Origin: a bacterium
Lineage (GTDB): Archaea > Nanoarchaeota > Nanoarchaeia > Woesearchaeales > UBA10216
Assembly (NCBI GenBank): GCA_024206195.1
Contig: JAAGZO010000602.1
Span: 1 to 35,883, forward strand
Direction: 5' to 3'
DNA: 35,883 nucleotides
Part shown: piece after piece, positions 29,434 through 35,883 of the stretch
Position numbering within the stretch: position 1 is the stretch's first letter
How the letters are laid out: each line of letters starts with the position of its first letter
Made by a program: the position numbers and the translations under genes
Notes under the pieces: generated by a model
Told to the model about the DNA's origin: nothing
Databases searched by the model: none
The model's input: the letters and a program-made list of their open reading frames with translations, nothing else

Positions 29434-31707
29434 TTATTCTAAGCTAAAACTCCTTTTTCCACTCCAGGAATCGCTTTTGACAGCATAATAAAAAATATTT
29501 GAAGGATTAATTGCTAAATCCAAATCAACTGTATACGCATTAGAATCTGTTTTTGCCCAGATATATCCTCCAATATCACCTATGTTGGTATCTGGCCGAA
29601 TATTAATCAGAAATGGAGGGTTTCCTGGATAAGTAATAGTAACTCTTTTTCCAGATACTGAATGACGTACGCCATCATCAATCACTTGAATACAATTTAG
29701 GCTGCTATCAAAGATGTGAAGGTCTGGATTTGAATCATCACAGTCTTTTTCATTTTCACATGAAGAATGGCAGGTATCTGGCATTTCCGGTGAAGTTCCC
29801 CAATTACAATAACCATCATTATCATTATCAACACATTTTATTGTTCCATCAAACTCTTGTGGCCAGTAGCTTTGATCATCTGGTGGAATAAAAGGTCCAA
29901 TAGGTAGAGAAGTCCAAGCAATATTTGGCAATGAAACAGCTAGTCTGCCATATCCATTCTCACCCCAGTCTGCTCCCCAACTATTCTTGTAAATCCAATA
30001 GTTGTCTCCTTGTCCAGGACTATACTCTGCAATTTCCCGATAATTCTCCACAGAATAATCATAGAGAGAACACTCTTTATGTCCTTCAACAAGATTGAAC
30101 TGGTTTCTATCTACACATTCATTATTCATACACATTCCATTATCAGAACACGGATCTGAACTGAGTAATTCCCATTTGTTGTAACCCCACCCTGGATCCT
30201 GACATTCATAAGTCCTAAGCATACCATAATTATAATCAGGATTCTCAGTTATTCTAAAGTTTACACAAATAGTCATTAACTCACCCTCAGTATCACATCC
30301 CCGAGGTATACAATCTAATTGAGGATGACAAAAACTATTCACATCACAAGATTCAATGGTTTTCCAATCATTTCTGCCCTTATATCCCAATAAGACCATT
30401 GCATGACTCCAGGATCTTATTGAACCGCGCAGGGGTCCTTTTTCTACTATTACTCTTTTTAAGTCTTCTTCAGTTATACCCTCAGTTTGTCTTGTGCAAC
30501 CTGAGTTTATATCAACATTAACCTTGTAATCATGAAAATTTGAAACTTTCCATACCCTATTTTTCCAATCAGAACAAACATTGTTATAATCACAAGTATC
30601 AGGACCAACTCTCTGTGCATATGGGTCACAAGCCTCATCAGTTACTCCATTATACATAATTTCACAGTACTTATAACCAGGATAACAGCTATTTGCTCCA
30701 CCACATTCATCAGGTCTTGTGCTAAGTTCTTCTATAGGACCAAGACTTGAACAGTCAACGAGCATTTGCTCGGATAAATCAACATCCAAATGCTGGTTAA
30801 AGTATAAATTAATATTTGTCTCCATGGCTCCAAGATTAGCAAAAGCCCAGCAGGTTCCTACACTTCCTTGGTTCTTAACAGAAGTCATCCAGTTCTCTCC
30901 ATGAACATTTCTCCAGTCCCACTCATCTGGCACACCAGATTCTTCAGGTGTGCTGGTTTCCTGTTCATCAACCTCAAAAATTCCACCAGTGTAATATTCA
31001 AAACCCTGCAGATTTGGGAGGCTCTCAGGTGCTACTCCTTCAGCATCTCTGAATAAATCCTTCTTTTCTTCATAACTCAATGCTGAAACAGAGGTTTCGC
31101 CTGCAACCCACTTCATATCTTTTTCTTTGATTCTTTCATTTAATTTTTGAATCTTATAATCATCCTGTGCTTCTTTTAACCTGTTTCTTTCGTAAGCAAC
31201 ACCACTGCTCTTGGCGGATACAGTTAGTTTTTGAAAACTATCTGAATAAGAGATTCCCTTAATGTTTATTCTAGCGTCCTCCAGTTCTATTCTAATAGAA
31301 CTTGGACTAACTGAGTCTAAAACACAGGTTTCTTCGCAGATATTATTAACCTCAAACTTATTTGAGTCTGCAATCAGAGGATAGGTCTCATAAATCAAAT
31401 ATTCATTTTCATTAGTGTCTACAAGGAGCAGCCTGATAAAACTGGAATCGCTATAAAACTGTATATCACCACTAAATGTTAATCCAGAGACAGTTCCACT
31501 AGCCAAAGGAAAGGAAGAATCTTTATTGAAACTCCTATCAATATCTTGGTTAATCACCTCAGTAGAGCTAATCGAGAAATCGCTTAAAGTTTCAATCCCA
31601 GATCCTACTACATGGTAATTCGCGGTATTAGAGTAAGCAGCACTGACCAAGGGCAGTGTAAAAATGAAAAGCATGGTAAAAAATATCCTCTTTTCAAGAT
31701 GCAACAT
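29434..31707 (-). CDS. Secreted papain-family (C1) cysteine protease with Cys-rich insertion
   Basis: A 757-residue secreted protease. The signal peptide covers about residues 1-23. A beta-rich propeptide-like region runs to about 255. The catalytic domain starts EWDWRNVHGENWMTSVKNQG, with the active Cys286 in GSVGTCWAF, His435 in SWSHAM and Asn575 in YKNSWGADWGENGYG; Gln280 forms the oxyanion hole. Between His and Asn lies an extra block of about 120 residues (about 445-566) with many cysteines (for example CHPQLDC, DNGMCMNNEC), like small EGF-type disulfide knots. The C-terminus has DNDNDGYCNWG and KDCDDSNPD, resembling calcium-binding thrombospondin-type repeats. A TATA-like AATTTAAATA lies about 30 bp before the ATG. 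Confidence 0.9.
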   Translation of the reverse strand: MLHLEKRIFFTMLFIFTLPLVSAAYSNTANYHVVGSGIETLSDFSISSTEVINQDIDRSFNKDSSFPLASGTVSGLTFSGDIQFYSDSSFIRLLLVDTNENEYLIYETYPLIADSNKFEVNNICEETCVLDSVSPSSIRIELEDARINIKGISYSDSFQKLTVSAKSSGVAYERNRLKEAQDDYKIQKLNERIKEKDMKWVAGETSVSALSYEEKKDLFRDAEGVAPESLPNLQGFEYYTGGIFEVDEQETSTPEESGVPDEWDWRNVHGENWMTSVKNQGSVGTCWAFANLGAMETNINLYFNQHLDVDLSEQMLVDCSSLGPIEELSTRPDECGGANSCYPGYKYCEIMYNGVTDEACDPYAQRVGPDTCDYNNVCSDWKNRVWKVSNFHDYKVNVDINSGCTRQTEGITEEDLKRVIVEKGPLRGSIRSWSHAMVLLGYKGRNDWKTIESCDVNSFCHPQLDCIPRGCDTEGELMTICVNFRITENPDYNYGMLRTYECQDPGWGYNKWELLSSDPCSDNGMCMNNECVDRNQFNLVEGHKECSLYDYSVENYREIAEYSPGQGDNYWIYKNSWGADWGENGYGRLAVSLPNIAWTSLPIGPFIPPDDQSYWPQEFDGTIKCVDNDNDGYCNWGTSPEMPDTCHSSCENEKDCDDSNPDLHIFDSSLNCIQVIDDGVRHSVSGKRVTITYPGNPPFLINIRPDTNIGDIGGYIWAKTDSNAYTVDLDLAINPSNIFYYAVKSDSWSGKRSFSLE

Positions 31708-31780
31708 GATTGTACTTAGAATCAGTTCAGTATTTAAATTGTTCTATTTTAGAAAGCTCTGGTATAGGTTCTAATAACAT

Positions 31781-32251
31781 TTACATCTCCTCTAAAGTCG
31801 GTTTTTTTGAAAAACTATAATCAATTCCCATTTCCAATTCTGATGAGTTTAAACCATACCAATATATGTTCCAAGGCGGTATCTTTTGCAGCCCTTCACA
31901 TTGACCATAATAAAAATTGTTTATAGGATTATTATCTTTGGATCGCCAAATAAGTTTAGTGGAATCCCCGTTGAGAAGCACCCAAAGTTTTTTCCCTATT
32001 CCATTCCCCTGAAATTCAGGTGAAACAACTATTTTATCCAAATAATGCAATCCATTAGAGTTAGGTATGCTCTCAACTGCAATTAATCCAACATATTCGC
32101 TTTCTTTCTGACCAACAATTATGTATTTTGGCTTACAGTATGAAAAATAGTCATCAACCAATTGCTTCCCAAAGGCAGATTTAACTAAATCACTAAATTT
32201 GTCTTTATCTATTTTGTCCAATGAATCCATTTTTTTATACTCAATTTCCAT
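31781..32251 (-). CDS. GNAT acetyltransferase related to the N-acetylglutamate synthase NAT domain
   Basis: The 156-residue product has the acetyl-CoA loop QGNGIG (81-86) after LDKIVVSPEF. It then has LIWRSKDNNPINNFYY and WNIYWYGL, matching the NAT domain of NAGS/ArgA-type enzymes (usual LFWRSR..NP.N.WY and W.FFWFG). It lacks the amino-acid kinase domain of classical NAGS, so it is a stand-alone NAT. The acceptor could be glutamate, but the rest of an arginine pathway is not in this window. The start at 32251 is preferred over 32269 because a TATA-like GATATAAATCC (about 32275-32285) would start transcription near 32254. Confidence 0.75.
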   Translation of the reverse strand: MEIEYKKMDSLDKIDKDKFSDLVKSAFGKQLVDDYFSYCKPKYIIVGQKESEYVGLIAVESIPNSNGLHYLDKIVVSPEFQGNGIGKKLWVLLNGDSTKLIWRSKDNNPINNFYYGQCEGLQKIPPWNIYWYGLNSSELEMGIDYSFSKKPTLEEM

Positions 32252-32317
32252 AAAAAACAGGTAGGACAATTAAGGATTTATATCTGGTGACCCAAACAAA
32301 ACAAAAGTAAACAAATG

Positions 32318-32333
32318 TGTTCTATTTAGAACA
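32318..32333. promoter_or_regulatory. TGTTCTA-TT-TAGAACA inverted repeat
   Basis: A perfect 7-bp inverted repeat with a 2-base spacer, in the divergent gap just upstream of the TATA (ATTTATATAT, 32344-32353) of the ACT-like gene. Similar half-sites (GTTCTA/TAGAA) occur at 1275-1296 and 31741-31754. Confidence 0.4.
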
Positions 32334-32375
32334 TAATAGTAAAATTTATATATGTGGCTTAATATAGATAGTTTT

Positions 32376-33017
32376 ATGGAGAAAAACACCGCTGAAATAA
32401 CAAATGAATATGTCAATAATCATCCGTATGTAAAAAATTGCCTAAAAAAAGGATTGATTAATTACTCTGCTTTAGCAAGACATATAGCAAAGGAACTAAA
32501 GATTGAAAAGCAGAGTTCAAAGGAAGCAATACTCATTGCTTCTAGAAGAATTCATGAAAAGCTCAGGAAAGAGTTTGCACAAGAAAAAGATGTTTTAACG
32601 CTTCTTTTAAAATCAGAAATCGAAATTAAAACTAAAATATCAGTTTTCATAGTGGAAAAAAGCATAGACTATGATTTATTTCAGATCATTCAAACACAAA
32701 TAAAAAAAGAACTAGGATTTTCATATCTTATTGAGGGCTCTGCTAATTACACAATCATAACTCAAGAAAAATTTTCTAAATTAATTCAAAAAGAACTGCA
32801 ATCATATATACTAAAATCGAATAAAAATCTGGTCTTAATAAATATTAAAACATCCGAAGAAATTGAAAATATTCTGGGAGTATCTGCCTATTTAACTTCT
32901 TTGTTCGCTGAAAACGGAGTGAACATCTATGAGATAATATCTTGCTGGACAGATACAATTTTTATTATTGATTATAAAAATCTAAATAAATCAATAGATT
33001 TTCTAAAATTTGAATAA
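32376..33017 (+). CDS. Hypothetical protein with helix-turn-helix-like N-terminus and ACT-like C-terminus
   Basis: The product (213 residues from the chosen ATG) has an N-terminal helical region with INYSALARHIAKELKI, a possible helix-turn-helix. The C-terminal part (about 130-205) contains LGVSAYLTSLFAENGVNIYE, then ISCWTDTIFII, an ACT-type pattern for small-molecule binding. This would make a ligand-sensing regulator, but that is inference. I chose ATG 32376 because the TATA at 32344-32353 places transcription start there; an upstream in-frame ATG at 32352 lies within the TATA. An inverted repeat at 32318-32333 could be its own operator. Confidence 0.65.
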   Translation: MEKNTAEITNEYVNNHPYVKNCLKKGLINYSALARHIAKELKIEKQSSKEAILIASRRIHEKLRKEFAQEKDVLTLLLKSEIEIKTKISVFIVEKSIDYDLFQIIQTQIKKELGFSYLIEGSANYTIITQEKFSKLIQKELQSYILKSNKNLVLINIKTSEEIENILGVSAYLTSLFAENGVNIYEIISCWTDTIFIIDYKNLNKSIDFLKFE

Positions 33018-33075
33018 GAAAGTTTCGTGCTAAACAATACAAAAGATTTATTAACTCCAATCATATAATAAAAAA

Positions 33076-33594
33076 ATGATGAAAAAGCCTCAAATATTTG
33101 AAAGTTATCCTATATGGATGGTTATTGTTATCAATATTCTGACGCTCTCTGTCTTTGTTGCAGGCGCTTTTATAATGTTCACATTAAGCCCTATTACAGG
33201 CACTTTATACCTTGCATATCTGATTATCCTTGAAGCACACAACTTCAAAGAAGGATGCGTAAACTGTTGCTATTACGGCAAGCTGTGCGCTTTTGGAAAG
33301 GGAAAAATAGCCAAAATCTTCCTGAGAAAAGGAGACCCTAAGAAATTCAAGGAAAGAGAACTCACCTGGAAGGATTTCGTACCACAGGTTCTTGTTATTT
33401 TAATCCCATTAATCGTTGGAATAGCGCTTCTTATATCAAGAGGGTTCAACATTATAATCTTGATTGCTTTATTGTATCCTGTTTTGTCATGGTTTGCGAT
33501 GAATCCAATCATATATGGAAAGCTTGCCTGCCCTCACTGCAAGCAAGGCAGCATCTGCTGTCCAGCGCTTAAGTTCTTTGCAAAGAAGAAGTGA
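33076..33594 (+). CDS. Membrane protein with two Cys clusters, unknown function
   Basis: A 172-residue protein with about four membrane spans. Between spans two and three is EGCVNCCYYGKLCAFGKGK, and at the C-terminal end CPHCKQGSICCPALKFF. The two Cys clusters (CxxCCx5C and CxxCx5CC) mirror each other and probably bind metal or a cluster on the cytoplasmic side. This arrangement occurs in unnamed archaeal proteins, but I do not know a function. A TATA-like AGATTTATTAACT lies about 30 bp before the ATG (leaderless). Confidence 0.65.
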   Translation: MMKKPQIFESYPIWMVIVINILTLSVFVAGAFIMFTLSPITGTLYLAYLIILEAHNFKEGCVNCCYYGKLCAFGKGKIAKIFLRKGDPKKFKERELTWKDFVPQVLVILIPLIVGIALLISRGFNIIILIALLYPVLSWFAMNPIIYGKLACPHCKQGSICCPALKFFAKKK

Positions 33595-33641
33595 ACAATT
33601 AACTTAACCTTTAAATAATAGTTCTGCATTTAAGAGTATGA

Positions 33642-34400
33642 ATGATTGAGAACATTTACAGCATACTATTGATTACAGAGTTTATATCTGCACTTGCAGT
33701 CCTGACTATTCTTACAGTTATTAAGGCTCCGTATGGGAAATACAGCAAAAAGAGCTGGGGTGTAAGGATTAACTCAAAGTACGCATGGCTCATAATGGAA
33801 CTGCCCGCAGTTCTGGTCATAGCGCTGATTTTCTTTTTGAACCTAAAAACCGCAACAATAGTTTCAATAGTCTTCCTTATTTTATGGGAGCTTCATTATA
33901 TCTATAGAACCTTCTTTTTTTCAATGTTAATCCGCGGAGCAAAGAAAACATTCCCAATACTGCTGCTTGTATTTGCAATGCTGTTTAACTCAATGAATGG
34001 CTTTATTATGGGTTATTACCTCTTTGTTTTGAAGCCAGAGAATAACATTAGCTGGCTTTATTCAATTCCATTCATAATTGGTACAATTCTTTTCCTTGGA
34101 GGATTCATACTGCATGTTTATTCAGATAGAATAATCCGCAACCTTAGACAGCCCGGAGAAAACACGTATAAGATTCCTAAAGGCGGCCTTTTCAGATATG
34201 TAACAAATCCAAACTATTTAGGAGAAATGATTCAGTGGTCAGGGTGGGCTGTTCTGACGTTTTCCCTGCCTGGGTTGGCATTTGCCTTTTTCACATTTGC
34301 AAATTTAGCACCAAGAGCAATTGAAAACCATAGATGGTACCAGGAACAATTTAGAGATTACCCTAAAAAGAGGAAAATATTAATCCCACATATTTTCTGA
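33642..34400 (+). CDS. Steroid 5-alpha-reductase (SRD5A)-like membrane reductase
   Basis: Family members reduce a C=C bond next to a carbonyl with NADPH, in steroids or polyprenals. The 252-residue, multi-span product matches the animal enzymes over its whole length: MELPAV (Glu53), LHYIYRTFFFSMLIRG (84-99; SRD5A has HYFHRTFVYSLL), TYKIPKGGLFRYVTNPNYL (175-193), GEMIQWSGWA (Glu195) and NLAPRAIENHRWY with PKKRKILIPHIF at the end. Catalytic and cofactor positions appear kept. The natural substrate in an archaeon is unknown; an isoprenoid lipid or polyprenol is the obvious guess. A TATA-like CCTTTAAATAATAG lies about 30 bp before the ATG. Confidence 0.9.
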   Translation: MIENIYSILLITEFISALAVLTILTVIKAPYGKYSKKSWGVRINSKYAWLIMELPAVLVIALIFFLNLKTATIVSIVFLILWELHYIYRTFFFSMLIRGAKKTFPILLLVFAMLFNSMNGFIMGYYLFVLKPENNISWLYSIPFIIGTILFLGGFILHVYSDRIIRNLRQPGENTYKIPKGGLFRYVTNPNYLGEMIQWSGWAVLTFSLPGLAFAFFTFANLAPRAIENHRWYQEQFRDYPKKRKILIPHIF

Positions 34401-34409
34401 ATGAAGAAA

Positions 34410-35132
34410 TCATTTTTTCTGCTTCTGTTTTTCCTGTGCTTCTTTTACCTTCTGCTTGATGTTTTCCATAAGAGACTGTCTCTGTTTTCTAGTCACTTTC
34501 TCAACATCATTTACACCAGCTTTTATTGATTGTATTCCGCGCTCTGCAAGCCTGACATTCCATAATACATGGTCTGCATCCTTAATTCTCTTCGAGTTCT
34601 GGCTGCTCCAGGCCTCAAAGAAACACACATTCTCAAGCCTGAGCTTGATTGGCTCATCCGGCTTTTCATCAGAATAACCCATAACGATTATGCCCTGCGG
34701 CCTTACATCAACATTCTCAGGAATGGACAACATGTTCGATATTCTGGTTTCATCAAATGCTCCAACAAAACAGGCTCCAAGACCAAGAGCATGAGCAGTA
34801 AGGAGCATGTTCTCTGCAGCCATCGCAGTCTCCTGAATTGAATAAAGCCTTTCGCCTCTTACACCATAATAATGCTTGACTCTATTCATTACAGAACAAA
34901 TGATTATATGAACCGGTGCTTTTGCCATCCAGTACTGCTTCAGAGAGGCATCTGCTACCGCCTTTCTCTTTTCAGGATTCTCTATTACAATGAATTTCCA
35001 GTTGCAAAGATTTCCTGCAGTAGGTGCAACCCTTCCTGCATCAACAACAGAAGCTGTTTTGTCCCATTCTACAGGTACATCTAAGAACTTCCTTATGCTT
35101 CTCCTGGTGTGTATGCAGTCTAAAACATCCAT
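34410..35132 (-). CDS. Nitroreductase-family flavoprotein
   Basis: FMN-dependent oxidoreductase. The 240-residue product starts with the family signature CIHTRRSIRKF (Arg cluster that binds the FMN phosphate), PTAGNLCNWKFIVI and LGLGACFVGAFDE, with EMA-type helix residues SIQETAMAAENML. The C-terminus is extended by a Lys/Gln-rich helix (QKVKEAQEKQKQKK) not seen in typical members of about 200 residues. The substrate cannot be predicted. It is convergent with the SRD5A-like gene and divergent from DNA ligase (82 bp). Confidence 0.9.
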   Translation of the reverse strand: MDVLDCIHTRRSIRKFLDVPVEWDKTASVVDAGRVAPTAGNLCNWKFIVIENPEKRKAVADASLKQYWMAKAPVHIIICSVMNRVKHYYGVRGERLYSIQETAMAAENMLLTAHALGLGACFVGAFDETRISNMLSIPENVDVRPQGIIVMGYSDEKPDEPIKLRLENVCFFEAWSSQNSKRIKDADHVLWNVRLAERGIQSIKAGVNDVEKVTRKQRQSLMENIKQKVKEAQEKQKQKK

Positions 35133-35180
35133 ATAATCAAATGTATAAATAATACTTAATAAATCTATTGTTTTTCATAC

Positions 35181-35193
35181 AAAAATATATAAA
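35181..35193 (+). promoter_or_regulatory. TATA box of the DNA ligase gene
   Basis: AAAAATATATAAAG lies about 25-30 bp before the ATG at 35215, giving a leaderless mRNA. Confidence 0.55.
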
Positions 35194-35214
35194 GCCTGTT
35201 TCTATGCTATATTC

Positions 35215-35883
35215 ATGAACTATATTGAGCTCGCAGAGGTCTATGAACGCCTTGAAGCAACTACAAAAAGGCTTGAAAAGACCTATATAATCTCTGAATT
35301 TCTTAAGAAAATACCTGAAGCAGACTTACCGCAGACAACACTGCTGCTTGAAGGAAGATTGTATCCTGCTTGGGATGAAAGAGAAGTAGGCGTTGCATCA
35401 CAGCTGCTTCTGAAAGCAATATGTGTTGCAACAGGAAGTGATGCTGCTGCTGTTGAAAAATGCCTTAAAGCCACAGGAGACTTGGGAAAGGTTGCAGAGG
35501 AACTATCGAAGAAAAAAAAGCAGGTGACACTTTTCTCACAACAGCTTACTGTAAAAAAGGTCTTTAACAATCTCAGGAAGCTTTCTGAGACAACTGGCGC
35601 AGGAAGTGTTGATCGCAAGATTCAACTGATTGCAGAGCTTCTCACATCCTCAAAACCAATTGAAGCTCGCTATATAATAAGAACCACACTTGGTGATCTA
35701 AGAGTAGGTGTTGGCTCTGGCTCAATGAGAGATGCCATTGTCTGGGCCTATTTCCCAAAGATAGTTGGAATATTCTTCAAGTGTAATGAATGCAGGAAAT
35801 GGGCTCCAAATTCAAAGAAATGTGTGGAGTGCGGAAAAGCTATTGATAATAATCCTGCAAAAGAGATAAAAAGATTCAATGAA
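35215..35883 (+). CDS. lig: ATP-dependent DNA ligase, N-terminal part, with zinc-ribbon insertion (runs off the window)
   Basis: The first 223 residues of an archaeal/eukaryotic type I ligase are present; the adenylation domain with the active Lys lies beyond the window edge. The start MNYIELAEVYERLEATTKR, GRLYPAWDEREVGVASQLL and RYIIRTTLGDLRVGVGSGSMRDAI are typical of the N-terminal DNA-binding domain. After AYFPKIVGIFF the protein shows CNEC...CVEC (Cys at about residues 190, 193, 203 and 206), a rubredoxin-knuckle pair expected to bind zinc, in a place where archaeal ligases normally continue straight into a helix. This seems an unusual insertion. The reading frame is open at the window end. 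Confidence 0.88.
   Translation, partial: MNYIELAEVYERLEATTKRLEKTYIISEFLKKIPEADLPQTTLLLEGRLYPAWDEREVGVASQLLLKAICVATGSDAAAVEKCLKATGDLGKVAEELSKKKKQVTLFSQQLTVKKVFNNLRKLSETTGAGSVDRKIQLIAELLTSSKPIEARYIIRTTLGDLRVGVGSGSMRDAIVWAYFPKIVGIFFKCNECRKWAPNSKKCVECGKAIDNNPAKEIKRFNE

Noticed and set aside
1..35883. CRISPR array
   Set aside because: No set of regularly spaced direct repeats with unique spacers was found by eye.

Overview
This is an archaeal window of about 36 kb, AT-rich and densely packed. The domain is clear from diphthine synthase (dphB), an archaeal-type AlaRS, archaeal uS15, a RecJ/GAN-like DHH protein, an NreA repair protein with a PCNA-binding tail, a class III signal peptide pilin-like protein and an ATP-dependent DNA ligase. 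Many genes have a TATA box 25-35 bp before the start codon, so they are probably leaderless. A minority carry a strong GGGGGTGAT-type Shine-Dalgarno. Gene content (small lipoproteins, DUF5654, SemiSWEET, single-domain KaiC, FtsZ) resembles DPANN genomes of the Woesearchaeota/Pacearchaeota type. That placement is an inference; no rRNA is present to settle it.

Layout. 0-8.5 kb: ftsZ; a 376-bp intergenic stretch with paired hairpins; dphB; a winged-helix/lipoprotein pair; a winged-helix/S-layer-like fusion; two membrane proteins; then on the minus strand a DHH phosphoesterase, uS15 and a pilin-like protein. 8.6-11.2 kb: tRNA-Gln(TTG) and alaS. 11.3-18.1 kb: a DhaL (FakA-like) and DegV (FakB-like) gene pair, a THUMP protein with a histone-H1-like tail, NreA, a short PlsY-like acyltransferase, Nudix hydrolase, methyltransferase, endonuclease V and an HD protein. 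18.2-24.4 kb: an unusual accessory-looking region. It has four copies of one small protein family (two subfamilies, two copies each), a ThiF/E1-like enzyme, a methyltransferase-GNAT fusion, a V4R-domain protein and a KaiC-like ATPase. 24.5-35.9 kb: an XPD/DinG-type helicase, SemiSWEET, secreted or lipid-anchored proteins, a papain-family protease with a Cys-rich insertion, an NAGS-type acetyltransferase, an ACT-like protein, a steroid 5-alpha-reductase homologue, a nitroreductase and the 5' part of a DNA ligase gene carrying a zinc-ribbon insertion.

Two systems stand out. First, DhaL + DegV + PlsY-like matches the parts of the bacterial fatty-acid kinase / acyl-phosphate pathway (FakA, FakB, PlsY), inside an archaeal genome whose lipids should be isoprenoid ethers. 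Second, three of the four small paralogues are preceded, about 60 bp before the start codon, by the same GGATAA...TTATCC inverted repeat of 24-25 bp. One of these sites heads the paralogue-KaiC-V4R operon. This looks like a small regulon around a recently duplicated, unnamed protein family.

Everything here comes from reading the sequence and recalled family motifs. No database search was run, residue numbers are counted by eye, and functions based on weak resemblance are marked as such.
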